DNA from: Candidatus Aenigmatarchaeota archaeon
GTDB taxonomy: Archaea; Aenigmatarchaeota; Aenigmatarchaeia; CG10238-14
Assembly: GCA_017610225.1 (NCBI GenBank)
Contig: JAFCCM010000005.1
Location: 1-59,900, forward strand
Direction: 5' to 3'
Length of the DNA stretch: 59,900 nt
Below the pieces are notes generated by a model, which had not been told where the DNA came from, ran no database searches, and worked only from the letters and a program-made list of their open reading frames with translations. The translations under genes were made by a program, and so were the position numbers. Shown one piece after another: positions 15,146-23,409 of the stretch (position 1 is the first letter of the stretch; each line of letters starts with the position of its first letter).

Positions 15146-17650
15146 CTATATATAAAATGTAAGGGTTAAGACAGTATCATCATCTTGGTCACCGTCAAGT
15201 AATAAATAATAATCTTCTGCTGTGTCAGTAATTGTTACTTCAACTTGAAAATACCTGCCATAACAGTCAACTGACAGTAATTCAAAAAGATTAACTTCGT
15301 TAGGATACACACCTGAAACCGTACCCCATTTTAATTTAGCTTTAATAATTGCAGCTTTCGTTAGCCCAAAAATTTCAGACCATGTTAAGGCCATAACGTC
15401 TTTTGTAGTCCATATACCTGGATCGGGCCATAAAGCGTCCCATGTAGCTGTTGTTGAAATGACTTTAGTAATAAAATCACCTTCAACACGAACTTTTCTT
15501 TCTTCACCTATATCTATTTCAGCAGAAGTCCAAGTGCCTGTTAAAGCTGCAGCATGATCAATTCTCAAACAATAGTCACCAAGACCTTGATCAAAAAATT
15601 CTGTATCATCATGAACACCAGTGCCTTGATCAAGATCAGCAGAAAAATAAGCTCTATAACCTTTTGGCTGATTAACAGTAAAATCTACATGAACAGGTGT
15701 ACCACTATATGAGCCATTGTTACTTACAGGGCTACACCATATTCGAAAACTGCCTGAACGCATACCTGAAAGTGACCATACAGGCTTTTTATTAAAAGCA
15801 AGAAAAGCAGCACCACTCCAAGATGCTACAGTCTGATCTGAAACTCTAAATTCATATCCTACTACATCTGTAGCATCAACTTCTTCACCTATGATATTTA
15901 CAACATCACTCGTGATAATAGCACTTGGTGTATCCATATTATCAGGAGCATCATCAAAACCCACTACCAAATGAGATATTTTAAAATCATTGGCATCTAA
16001 CTGCTTAGTATGCCATATAGAAACAGTTTTTAATCTTATGTAGTACTTAGTTCCTTCTTCGACAGAATCAATATTAAAATCTGTATTCGTATCATATAAA
16101 TATTTCCAAGTAGCATCATCATAGCTTATCCATACTTCAACGTGATCATACCAATTGTAGTCAGCTGGTGGATCAAATGTAATTTTAAGCCTTGTAAAAG
16201 TTCTTAGCCTATAATTATATGTCTCTTCTGTAGATGTGACATTAGCTACAGCTGGTGGCTCTGCTGTCGGATCAGGCAGTGAACATGTATATATAGTTTC
16301 CTCATTTAAGTTATAACTATCATCATATAATGCTAAATTTTCATACATGAGACTCAATGAAATCTGGCCATTAGCAGTGTATGTAGCTTCTGTAACACGC
16401 ATAAGTTGGTCAGCTATACCAAGTGCTGTACTATTGAAAGTTACAACATCAAATTGTTCTAATTTTATAGCATCATCACGAAATATACCAGAAACAAGTC
16501 TATTCAATTGGCGTCTTTCTAGTTCATATATACCAAGGTCAGCAGCTTGTTGTTTATTGGTGCATCCTAAAAGACGAAATTCTTCTACAGCACCTGCTGA
16601 ATTACCCACAAGAAAATTTTCTATCACATAATCATTGTCGGGGTTTGTGTAAGCAATGGATAAGGCATCAGGTTTTTTAAAAATAGATGGTTCTGTTATT
16701 GAAATATTGTCTTTGCCAGCTCCATCTTGTACAATATGATCATCTGTAAGTGTCATAACAGATGCTTCATCATTAAGATCACAATATTTTAAATAAAATT
16801 TATTATCCCACCATATGAGTTGAAGTCGGCCATGTAAACACATGAGATCAAGAATATCTTGTTTGACTTCTTGGCCAGTGAGAAGATAATTAAATGTCCA
16901 TCCTTTTGTATCACAATATGTAGCTGCAGTTTTCCAAGTATCTTCATCTAAATTAGCTGCTGGCACACCTAGACCATAACGACTATTAGTCATATAATCA
17001 TACAAACAAAGCACAAGATTATCAGACCAGATAGTACTAGCATCTCGTAAGTCATAGAGCTTTCTACCATTAAGAATTATACTACGTTTCGGAAAGCTTT
17101 GGAAGTAGTTTCTATCATAAGTTAGTTTCCATATAATGTAACTAGTATAACGCATAGGGTCAGTCCAATTAGCATCTGCTGCATTAAGTGTAGCATCAAC
17201 AACTTGAGCTGCTGTACCAGAATGAAAACAGTATTCTGCATTACCGCCATATTCATCATAACGCAAATCTCCAAGATATACTTGGTCTACACCACCATCT
17301 TGATGTATAGAATCACACTCCCCTTCAGACAAAGTTTGTACTATCCATAAGATATTATTATCAGTTCCAGTTACAACGCTGTATACGTCATTACCTCCAA
17401 TTCTCAATCTCCCATAAAGCACTTTGATAGGCTCTGTAGTAGATCTAGCATTAGCTCTTATACCTGTACCACCTTGCATTGCAGTGTCTAGAGAAGGTAA
17501 CTTTGCATCTTCTCCTAGAACACTTGCAATGATATATTGCGCAGCCATACTACCAGCAAGAATATAAGCAGCTGGATATTGTCCTGATGCTACTAAAGCA
17601 ACTGTAGCAATAGAAATCACCGTATTTACTACTTCTGCTTGACTACCCAT
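15146..17650 (-). CDS. Tail tip / host-specificity protein (GTA 'megatron'-like)
   Basis: 834 residues. The N-terminus has Gly/Ala-rich hydrophobic stretches (VALVASGQYPAAYILAGSMAAQYI). The middle resembles the central fibre / tail tip J family (PIKVLYGRLRIGG ... DNLVLCLYDYMTNSRYGLGVP). Fibronectin-III-like repeats follow (DYNWYDHVEVWISYDDATW ... GTKYYIRLKTVS). Gene order DUF2460, DUF2163, NlpC/P60, then this protein matches the tail-tip order of gene transfer agents and related siphophages. It probably forms the hub-distal cell-contacting tip. Confidence 0.8.
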   Translation of the reverse strand: MGSQAEVVNTVISIATVALVASGQYPAAYILAGSMAAQYIIASVLGEDAKLPSLDTAMQGGTGIRANARSTTEPIKVLYGRLRIGGNDVYSVVTGTDNNILWIVQTLSEGECDSIHQDGGVDQVYLGDLRYDEYGGNAEYCFHSGTAAQVVDATLNAADANWTDPMRYTSYIIWKLTYDRNYFQSFPKRSIILNGRKLYDLRDASTIWSDNLVLCLYDYMTNSRYGLGVPAANLDEDTWKTAATYCDTKGWTFNYLLTGQEVKQDILDLMCLHGRLQLIWWDNKFYLKYCDLNDEASVMTLTDDHIVQDGAGKDNISITEPSIFKKPDALSIAYTNPDNDYVIENFLVGNSAGAVEEFRLLGCTNKQQAADLGIYELERRQLNRLVSGIFRDDAIKLEQFDVVTFNSTALGIADQLMRVTEATYTANGQISLSLMYENLALYDDSYNLNEETIYTCSLPDPTAEPPAVANVTSTEETYNYRLRTFTRLKITFDPPADYNWYDHVEVWISYDDATWKYLYDTNTDFNIDSVEEGTKYYIRLKTVSIWHTKQLDANDFKISHLVVGFDDAPDNMDTPSAIITSDVVNIIGEEVDATDVVGYEFRVSDQTVASWSGAAFLAFNKKPVWSLSGMRSGSFRIWCSPVSNNGSYSGTPVHVDFTVNQPKGYRAYFSADLDQGTGVHDDTEFFDQGLGDYCLRIDHAAALTGTWTSAEIDIGEERKVRVEGDFITKVISTTATWDALWPDPGIWTTKDVMALTWSEIFGLTKAAIIKAKLKWGTVSGVYPNEVNLFELLSVDCYGRYFQVEVTITDTAEDYYLLLDGDQDDDTVLTLTFYI

Positions 17651-18072
17651 CTGAATACCTTTATAATTTTATATGGTCTTAGGCTGTTTAAAGCTACACC
17701 AATATCTGTAAAAGCAGACATAATTAGATCTTGCCCTATTTGCATCCCTATAGTGATATTGGTACTGCCTTCTAATAATAAAATATCACCAGCTTTATTA
17801 AAACCAGGCTTTATTTCAGTGCAAATTTCTGATAGATATTTTACAAAAAGATCTCTTGCAGATGCTTGATCTAAAATCCATTCTCTACTATAGTTTTTTA
17901 GATTAACACCGTCAAATTTAGTAAGCATTTTAAAGCCATATTCTTCAGTACTAATAGTGTATAATAAACTAAAGCAATCAAAGCCCTCATCAACAGACCA
18001 CCCATTTAATTTATAAGGTGATCCTATATATTTTTGTGTGATTTCGGCTAGTCTTAGTTTAATCTTCGCCAC
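17629..18072 (-). CDS. NlpC/P60 tail peptidase
   Basis: 147 residues. The motif YIGSPYKLNGWSVDEGFDCFSLLY gives the NlpC/P60 catalytic Cys within FDCFSLL. A later catalytic His is not obvious: the usual H-x-G segment reads NITIGMQIGQDLIMSAF, so activity is uncertain. In this gene order the protein is the tail-tip peptidoglycan hydrolase. It overlaps both neighbours (22 and 14 nt), implying coupled translation. Confidence 0.75.
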   Translation of the reverse strand: MAKIKLRLAEITQKYIGSPYKLNGWSVDEGFDCFSLLYTISTEEYGFKMLTKFDGVNLKNYSREWILDQASARDLFVKYLSEICTEIKPGFNKAGDILLLEGSTNITIGMQIGQDLIMSAFTDIGVALNSLRPYKIIKVFRWVVKQK

Positions 18073-18943
18073 GTAGTCTACCCCACCAAATTTCCTTATC
18101 TACAATACTTGGTAGCCATCTAAAGCCACCAAAGTTGTCTGTATTAGCTAGTTCTAAACATCTTGCATAACTTCTATCACATTCAGTTTCACCACCAACA
18201 TATCCACACTCAGTTCCACCAAAGACTTTCCATCTACAAGACGGTGCATGTCGTTGCAACGTTTTCTGTGCCCATTGCACAAAAAGGCTAACAATAGTAA
18301 AATTTAGTTTCTCTTCATCTAAATGCCATGAATCAATAGTGCCTTCAAAAATTATTGCAGCTGCATCGCCTGCAGGTACCAAATGTTTACCAGTTGTAAC
18401 TGTAAGAGCAGTGTCATCTGATGTGGAAGACACAGCTTCAATGGCTGCCAGAAGTAAACGTAATACTAAAAGCTGAATATCATCAGTAGTTGTACTGCCA
18501 GTAGAAATACTAGCGATCAACTGTCTTAAGATAAGTAAAACTACGTCATCAGGTGTAGTACTTGTAACATCTATTGAAGCTATTAAATTACGTAAGACTT
18601 CTAAAAGAACATCATCTGGTGTAGTACTAGATGCATCTATTGAAGATATAAATTTTCTTAAAACTGCTAGAACAACTGCATCTGAAGTTGATGATGCAGG
18701 ATTTATCATGCCTATTAGTTGTCTTAAAACTAAGATAATTGTATCATCAGCAGTTGATGACACACCTACTGGGGTAGCAATTTGGTTGCGTAATACATCT
18801 AACGCTACATTATCAGGTATACTAGAGACACCTATAGGACTTACTGTAAGATCAATGGAGTTTAGTTTGGTCCATATGAAATCATCAGTATTTGTCCATA
18901 TGAAATTATCGGTATCTACAAAATAAAAATCAAAAATAGCCAT
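18059..18943 (-). CDS. C-terminal half of DUF2163/BR0599 tail-hub protein behind 22-residue repeats
   Basis: 294 residues. Residues about 200-294 are the Phage_BR0599 end of the DUF2163 hub protein: FEGTIDSWHLDEEKLNFTI, CRWKVFGGTECGY, ECDRSYARC, FGGFRWLPS. In front are about seven tandem 22-residue repeats of the form SST-x-DD-xx-L-x-VLRxLIASI (about residues 35-185), 66 bp each. The usual N-terminal DUF2163 domain is absent and is found instead 3.6 kb upstream at 22515-22829. The piece has its own start; whether it refolds with the N-terminal piece is unknown. Confidence 0.7.
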   Translation of the reverse strand: MAIFDFYFVDTDNFIWTNTDDFIWTKLNSIDLTVSPIGVSSIPDNVALDVLRNQIATPVGVSSTADDTIILVLRQLIGMINPASSTSDAVVLAVLRKFISSIDASSTTPDDVLLEVLRNLIASIDVTSTTPDDVVLLILRQLIASISTGSTTTDDIQLLVLRLLLAAIEAVSSTSDDTALTVTTGKHLVPAGDAAAIIFEGTIDSWHLDEEKLNFTIVSLFVQWAQKTLQRHAPSCRWKVFGGTECGYVGGETECDRSYARCLELANTDNFGGFRWLPSIVDKEIWWGRLRGED

Positions 18944-19135
18944 TTGTTTATCTTAAAATATTTTTACATATCCTCAGCAAAAGGCAGCTTAGAGAAGAAT
19001 GTCTAAGTAGTCATATAAGTGCTGACTGAATAAAGTGAATGTATCTGTTGAGTTTCTTGATCCATTTATATCTTCATTGTCCTTATTGAAACTGAGCAGG
19101 TTGAGAGTATTTTGGTTAGTTGAGAACTCATTACT
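18944..19135. other. Non-coding gap between spike and hub fragment
   Basis: 192 bp without a convincing gene on either strand and without a consensus promoter or terminator. It marks one border of the inserted spike/fibre cassette and is unusually long for this tightly packed late operon. Confidence 0.5.
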
Positions 19136-20950
19136 TTATCTATAGCAAATAGCGGTTATTCTAACCGTTCCTGTTGGAGTACCTGTCTTTGTCCAGTCTA
19201 ATGTAAAACCATCGTCATTCATACTAACCAAAGTAGCCACTTGTTTATGGGCAGTCCAAGCTTCTGAAGCCAATATACAAGCAACGGAAGTGCTGTATGT
19301 TTCACCGGTAGTACTGACACATCCCGTTACTCCCATATTTGTGCTGGACATTGCAGAACCTACTGACCAGTATTTAAGGTCGGTACCAGAACCAGCATGG
19401 AAGATTATAAGCCTTGGCTTGAATCCTATATCGGTATAACTAACGTTACCGCTTGCATCAGTTAAAGCTCTTGTAAAATGTATTATATTAAAATCAGTTG
19501 CATTTGTAACACCAAAGGATCGTGTTGCCGTTCCAGGTCTTCCATCTTCCTGTACAGTATTATCCCATTCCCGAAGTCCTGGAGGACCTTCAGGAATATT
19601 TGCTACATAAAAAGCATACCCAGTTTTTCCGGCAGGGGCACCATAATAGATTGTAGAATCTGCTACTGAAACATCTTCATACTTTGCCGACAATCTTAGG
19701 AATCCACCGATAGTAGAATCGGAAACTGTTGGCATATGACTTTCTCCATATACACCTCTGATAACAACCTTAAAGGCAGTATATGTAGCATCTTCACCAA
19801 TAATGAACCCCCATGCGTTATTACTTTCGACAATTCCACCCTCCCAGTAAACACCAGATGACACGCCACTAATTCTAACACCACCCTTCAGATAATCCGC
19901 GCTTGCATTTCCAGTCCCGCCATTCCACCGAGAGTTGCAATCTCGAAAAATTATATTGTTGTGCTGGCTATAAGCATTAGTTCCGGGAAGGTACACACCA
20001 AGACCCCCGTTGCGATAAAATTGACAGTTGGCATAATGAGTGCCCCAAGATGTATCATGTACTAACCCGTGTCTTCCGTGGTCATGACTGTAGACATCCT
20101 CAAACTTACAATATCCAACAGCTTTATTCAAATCCATAGAGGGATTTACAGATATTCCATCTTCTGAAGACGCATTACCGACCACACTAAACCCACTAAA
20201 ATGAGAATAGTATATTTCTCCATCACCTAAACCTTCTATTTTTAATGCACTGCCTTCCCCCATATTTTTAATGTTAGAGACCTTCGATCCTTCCCCCTTT
20301 ATTGGACAATGCACAGTGACTGCGTAATTACCCGTAGTTGCAGTCACTTGATAAGTTCCGGCACTCAACAAAATATTTTGTTTCGGATCATTATATGTTG
20401 CTACGCCATATTCAGCAGCAGTGACGGTTTTTGCAAAAGCGGCAGTGCAGTCAGTAGAATCATCACCTATCCCACCCCACCATTCAGGACGAATACCGCT
20501 TACGTTTCCCTTACCAAAATAAACACTTCCATCTCCATTAAATACCTGATAAAGTCCAGCATCGAAAGGGCCGTTGATAGTGAGGGTTTTTTCAACAGCA
20601 ATATCTATAATAGCTCCTGGTTCTATATCAAGAGTTATATTTGATGTAACAGTTTCAGAAGTTGAGAAAGTGTAGGTGGTAGTATTTCCTGCACTGCTAT
20701 GATTAATTTTGATAGTAGCTTTTTTTACAGCGCCAATAGCATCTACATAGGCTTTAATAGTTTTACCATTGCCAATCAAGCCTTGGTCTACTTCTGTAGA
20801 ATCAACTACATATTCTATAGTTGCTTTAGTACTGCCAATACTAAAAGCATTTGCAACATTGGATACAATATTAATTCCTATTACAGAAGATAAACAAAAT
20901 AGTACAACAAAAAGAGATAGCGATAATAATTTGCTTAAATATTTTCCCAT
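19136..20950 (-). CDS. Parallel beta-helix spike-like protein with Sec signal peptide
   Basis: 604 residues. Residues 1-36 form a classic Sec signal: basic start (MGKYLSK), a long hydrophobic core and an A-x-A-like region ending NVANAFS. The motif SGIRPEWWGGIGDDSTDCTAAF (about 150-171) is typical of pectate-lyase-like beta-helix proteins, followed by Gly/Asn-rich rungs and a beta-rich C-terminal domain. A signal peptide is unexpected for a tail spike, which assembles in the cytoplasm; it may be a secreted depolymerase or cell-surface protein, or a host gene captured recently. GC content looks higher than in neighbouring genes. Confidence 0.7.
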   Translation of the reverse strand: MGKYLSKLLSLSLFVVLFCLSSVIGINIVSNVANAFSIGSTKATIEYVVDSTEVDQGLIGNGKTIKAYVDAIGAVKKATIKINHSSAGNTTTYTFSTSETVTSNITLDIEPGAIIDIAVEKTLTINGPFDAGLYQVFNGDGSVYFGKGNVSGIRPEWWGGIGDDSTDCTAAFAKTVTAAEYGVATYNDPKQNILLSAGTYQVTATTGNYAVTVHCPIKGEGSKVSNIKNMGEGSALKIEGLGDGEIYYSHFSGFSVVGNASSEDGISVNPSMDLNKAVGYCKFEDVYSHDHGRHGLVHDTSWGTHYANCQFYRNGGLGVYLPGTNAYSQHNNIIFRDCNSRWNGGTGNASADYLKGGVRISGVSSGVYWEGGIVESNNAWGFIIGEDATYTAFKVVIRGVYGESHMPTVSDSTIGGFLRLSAKYEDVSVADSTIYYGAPAGKTGYAFYVANIPEGPPGLREWDNTVQEDGRPGTATRSFGVTNATDFNIIHFTRALTDASGNVSYTDIGFKPRLIIFHAGSGTDLKYWSVGSAMSSTNMGVTGCVSTTGETYSTSVACILASEAWTAHKQVATLVSMNDDGFTLDWTKTGTPTGTVRITAICYR

Positions 20951-21177
20951 TACTTTGCCTCCAATTTTTTCTGCCCTACTTTAAGAGCTAAAACACCTAA
21001 AAGCCCTACAAGATCTTTAATCTCAAAGCTTACCAGTTGAGAATTAATTACATTAAACCATGTCCAGTTAAACATATAAGTAATCACTATGATAACTACA
21101 CAAAATCTCATGCAAGAACTTTCTGAACCTTCAGAGATCATATCTTTAAAAAACTTAAATAAACTTTTCATTTCCAC
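20950..21177 (-). CDS. Small membrane protein, holin-like
   Basis: 75 residues with two hydrophobic segments (about 22-42 and 52-68) and a Lys-rich C-terminus (KVGQKKLEAK). This two-segment layout with a basic tail is common for small phage holins. It is immediately upstream of the signal-peptide spike gene and far from the main lysis cluster at 40.1-41.4 kb. It could help release or secretion. The holin assignment rests on topology alone. Confidence 0.45.
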   Translation of the reverse strand: MEMKSLFKFFKDMISEGSESSCMRFCVVIIVITYMFNWTWFNVINSQLVSFEIKDLVGLLGVLALKVGQKKLEAK

Positions 21178-21190
21178 TCCTTAGTTAATT

Positions 21191-21682
21191 TTACATCCAA
21201 ATAGTACCATTATATATATAAACTCCCATACCACCAGGTGTTATTGTTTGTGCTGAACCTGTGGAGTCAAAAATAATATTATAACTCCCACCCTTATTTA
21301 TAACTACTGCTTCTGTACCCGTAGGAAAAACACCACTTGGATTGAAATTTCTATTTGCACCATTAGGATCTAAGAAGTATTTTCTCCTATCACCTGTTAC
21401 ATACGTAAAAGTTTCATCACTAGTCATAGTAGATTCATAAGGATCAATAACAACATTGATTAGTATCCATCTTCCATCACTAACACCAATATCATCAGGT
21501 GCAATAACCCAAGGTGAGTTTTCTGCTACACCTGAAGTAGCAAGATAACGGTAAGTATATGTAGCATCTGCAGTGGTAGCTATACAAATATCTCCAGTTG
21601 CTAAATCTCCTGATGGAATTACATCTACATCACCAGGATTACTTCCAATTAAACCTATAGCTCCATATCCATGTGCCGTCAT
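21191..21682 (-). CDS. Small tail fibre-like structural protein
   Basis: 163 residues, no Cys-rich or catalytic motif. Beta-rich, Gly/Thr/Asp-rich sequence (ATGDICIATTADATYTYRYL ... GGSYNIIFDSTGSAQ) as in receptor-binding or fibre-tip proteins. Part of the cassette that splits the hub gene. Function inferred from composition and location only. Confidence 0.45.
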   Translation of the reverse strand: MTAHGYGAIGLIGSNPGDVDVIPSGDLATGDICIATTADATYTYRYLATSGVAENSPWVIAPDDIGVSDGRWILINVVIDPYESTMTSDETFTYVTGDRRKYFLDPNGANRNFNPSGVFPTGTEAVVINKGGSYNIIFDSTGSAQTITPGGMGVYIYNGTIWM

Positions 21683-21696
21683 TTTTTAAACTCCTA

Positions 21697-22497
21697 TTAA
21701 GTTAATGCAACAACAAGTGCGCCATCAACAAATTGAACAGTATCACCATCATCCGGATCGTCATCTAAGCCATTGCCATAGAAAAGCAAATTACCAGCAC
21801 CAGTAGCTAATGCATCTGTAATAGCTACCGCAGTAATATTACCCCACGATCCTGTCGGTATAGCAAATTGAATAGCACCTGTATTTTCTGTAGCTCCGCC
21901 TGCTGCTGCATCCCAAGCTGCGTGTGCTTTTCTTACATAAGCATTGCCTGCAGGTTCACTAATTGTAGCACCTGTATTAGCATCATTAATAACTGCATCA
22001 CAAAGTGCGATATGAATTGTGGGCTGCGCGAATGCTTGATTACGAAAAACAAAATCAAGTATTTTATTTGCTAAATAGTCTGACATCTCATTAGCATCCC
22101 ACCCAATTTCAATTTCGCCTACAGCTATAGAGCAGACATTTGTTTTATTTACAGTTTTAGCTACATCAAATGCTCCATGAGCTAGAACATTACCAGTTGC
22201 ACGATCCACACTATCACATATAGCCCAATGTGTAATAGATCCCCAGTCCGCTGTAGTATTAGCTGGAAATGTGATAGGATCAGTTGTTTGTGTTATTTTT
22301 CTAGCAGCTGCTGCACCAAAAGCACATGTTTCTCTAGTATATCCATTTGCTGTGGCTGGTTCTGTTAAACCTGAACCATCATGTGTTGGATCAGCAGTAG
22401 AAAGAGCTACAAAGACCGCTGCTACAGGTGTATATGCGCCACTCTCAAAAATATGATCAAGTATCTCATTATCAACATATTCTGTTATAGTACCCAT
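21697..22497 (-). CDS. Duplicated-domain tail fibre protein
   Basis: 266 residues composed of two related domains of about 125 residues. Both contain D-(Y/N)-x-x-N-x-ILD, a VALSTADP / IALCDAV strand, a TEPATANGYTRE / SEPAGNAYVRK segment and WGSITHWAICD / WGNITAVAITD. This unit is common in phage tail fibre proteins (Gp80-like). The tandem copy in one chain is noteworthy. It is the first gene after the N-terminal hub fragment. Confidence 0.6.
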   Translation of the reverse strand: MGTITEYVDNEILDHIFESGAYTPVAAVFVALSTADPTHDGSGLTEPATANGYTRETCAFGAAAARKITQTTDPITFPANTTADWGSITHWAICDSVDRATGNVLAHGAFDVAKTVNKTNVCSIAVGEIEIGWDANEMSDYLANKILDFVFRNQAFAQPTIHIALCDAVINDANTGATISEPAGNAYVRKAHAAWDAAAGGATENTGAIQFAIPTGSWGNITAVAITDALATGAGNLLFYGNGLDDDPDDGDTVQFVDGALVVALT

Positions 22498-22514
22498 TGT
22501 TTATCCCCATTAAA

Positions 22515-22829
22515 TTATTCATACACAAGAGTTACCAATCTTAAAGTAGCTTTAGATCCTTGAGGCGTTCCACCCACAAAAAAGACTGTCATTACATCAT
22601 CGAGATTTTGTATTTCAACCTCTGCTTGATCTACTATCTTGTTTGCACTATAAATAGTATCTTTTATGATAAATTCTTGTGGTTCATACACATTACCATC
22701 CCAAATTATAGACTTATCACAATTAGTGTAATAATAAGTTGTACCTTCTAAAGTCATCTCTAGAAGAAGAAAAGGCCTTAATTCTTCTGATGCAAGTTGT
22801 GCTAGTATTGCTGCGTTTATATTACGCAT
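22515..22829 (-). CDS. N-terminal fragment of DUF2163/BR0599 tail-hub protein
   Basis: 104 residues. RNINAAILAQLASEELRPFLLLEM ... YYTNCDKSIIWDGNVYEP is the standard start of DUF2163-type hub proteins (ligand domain with 'L-x-W-x-G-x-x-Y'). The ORF stops after TLRLVTLVYE, about where the family continues into a 'FEGxIDS' strand; that continuation is at 18059-18370. The start is the ATG at 22829 with AAAGG upstream, overlapping the DUF2460 gene by 8 nt. Confidence 0.65.
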   Translation of the reverse strand: MRNINAAILAQLASEELRPFLLLEMTLEGTTYYYTNCDKSIIWDGNVYEPQEFIIKDTIYSANKIVDQAEVEIQNLDDVMTVFFVGGTPQGSKATLRLVTLVYE

Positions 22830-23409
22830 TAAATAGACCTTTAATAGAAATGCCCATATGAGATAACTTACGAAAGAAAAGATCATATTCTAAAGAATGC
22901 TCTGCAAACCTGCTATGTATTTTTAAATAGCCTGTAAAATTGGTTGTAATAATAGATCCATCTGATGGTGCTACTACAAATACAATTTTATCTGCTCCAT
23001 CAGTGCCACCTATAGCTGTAAAAGCATAATCAGCGGGATCAGTTTTTAAAATGCTATCTACATAAATTAATTCACTTGTAGCATTTTTTGAAGGCATATT
23101 AAAAGAGACAGTAGCTCCATCACCTGTACCTAGATACTCGTTTGCATAACTATCTGAATGTTCAAGAAAAGTATTGAATGCTTCATATGCACCTCCACGA
23201 TCCATATAAAATTGCCATAAAGTATTAGCATCATCTAAAGTTAACCATTTATAACCTACAGCACGTAAATTTCTTTTAGGGTACACCCACTTTTGTTTTC
23301 TTGTTTCTCGGCCAGCACCACTATAAAAAGATATTAAAGTCTTAGTTTCAATACTAAGACTAAGAGGACTAATAATAGATATTGTATCAAGTGAAGGAAA
23401 AATTGCCAT
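22822..23409 (-). CDS. DUF2460 distal tail protein
   Basis: 195 residues. The pattern RETRKQKWVYPKRNLRAVGY ... LTLDDANTLWQFYMDRGGAYEAF matches DUF2460 (GTA gp12-like) distal tail proteins in length and motif order, and it follows the tape measure gene as in that family. It forms the ring at the tail end connecting to the hub. Its ATG abuts the tape measure stop. Confidence 0.8.
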   Translation of the reverse strand: MAIFPSLDTISIISPLSLSIETKTLISFYSGAGRETRKQKWVYPKRNLRAVGYKWLTLDDANTLWQFYMDRGGAYEAFNTFLEHSDSYANEYLGTGDGATVSFNMPSKNATSELIYVDSILKTDPADYAFTAIGGTDGADKIVFVVAPSDGSIITTNFTGYLKIHSRFAEHSLEYDLFFRKLSHMGISIKGLFNA

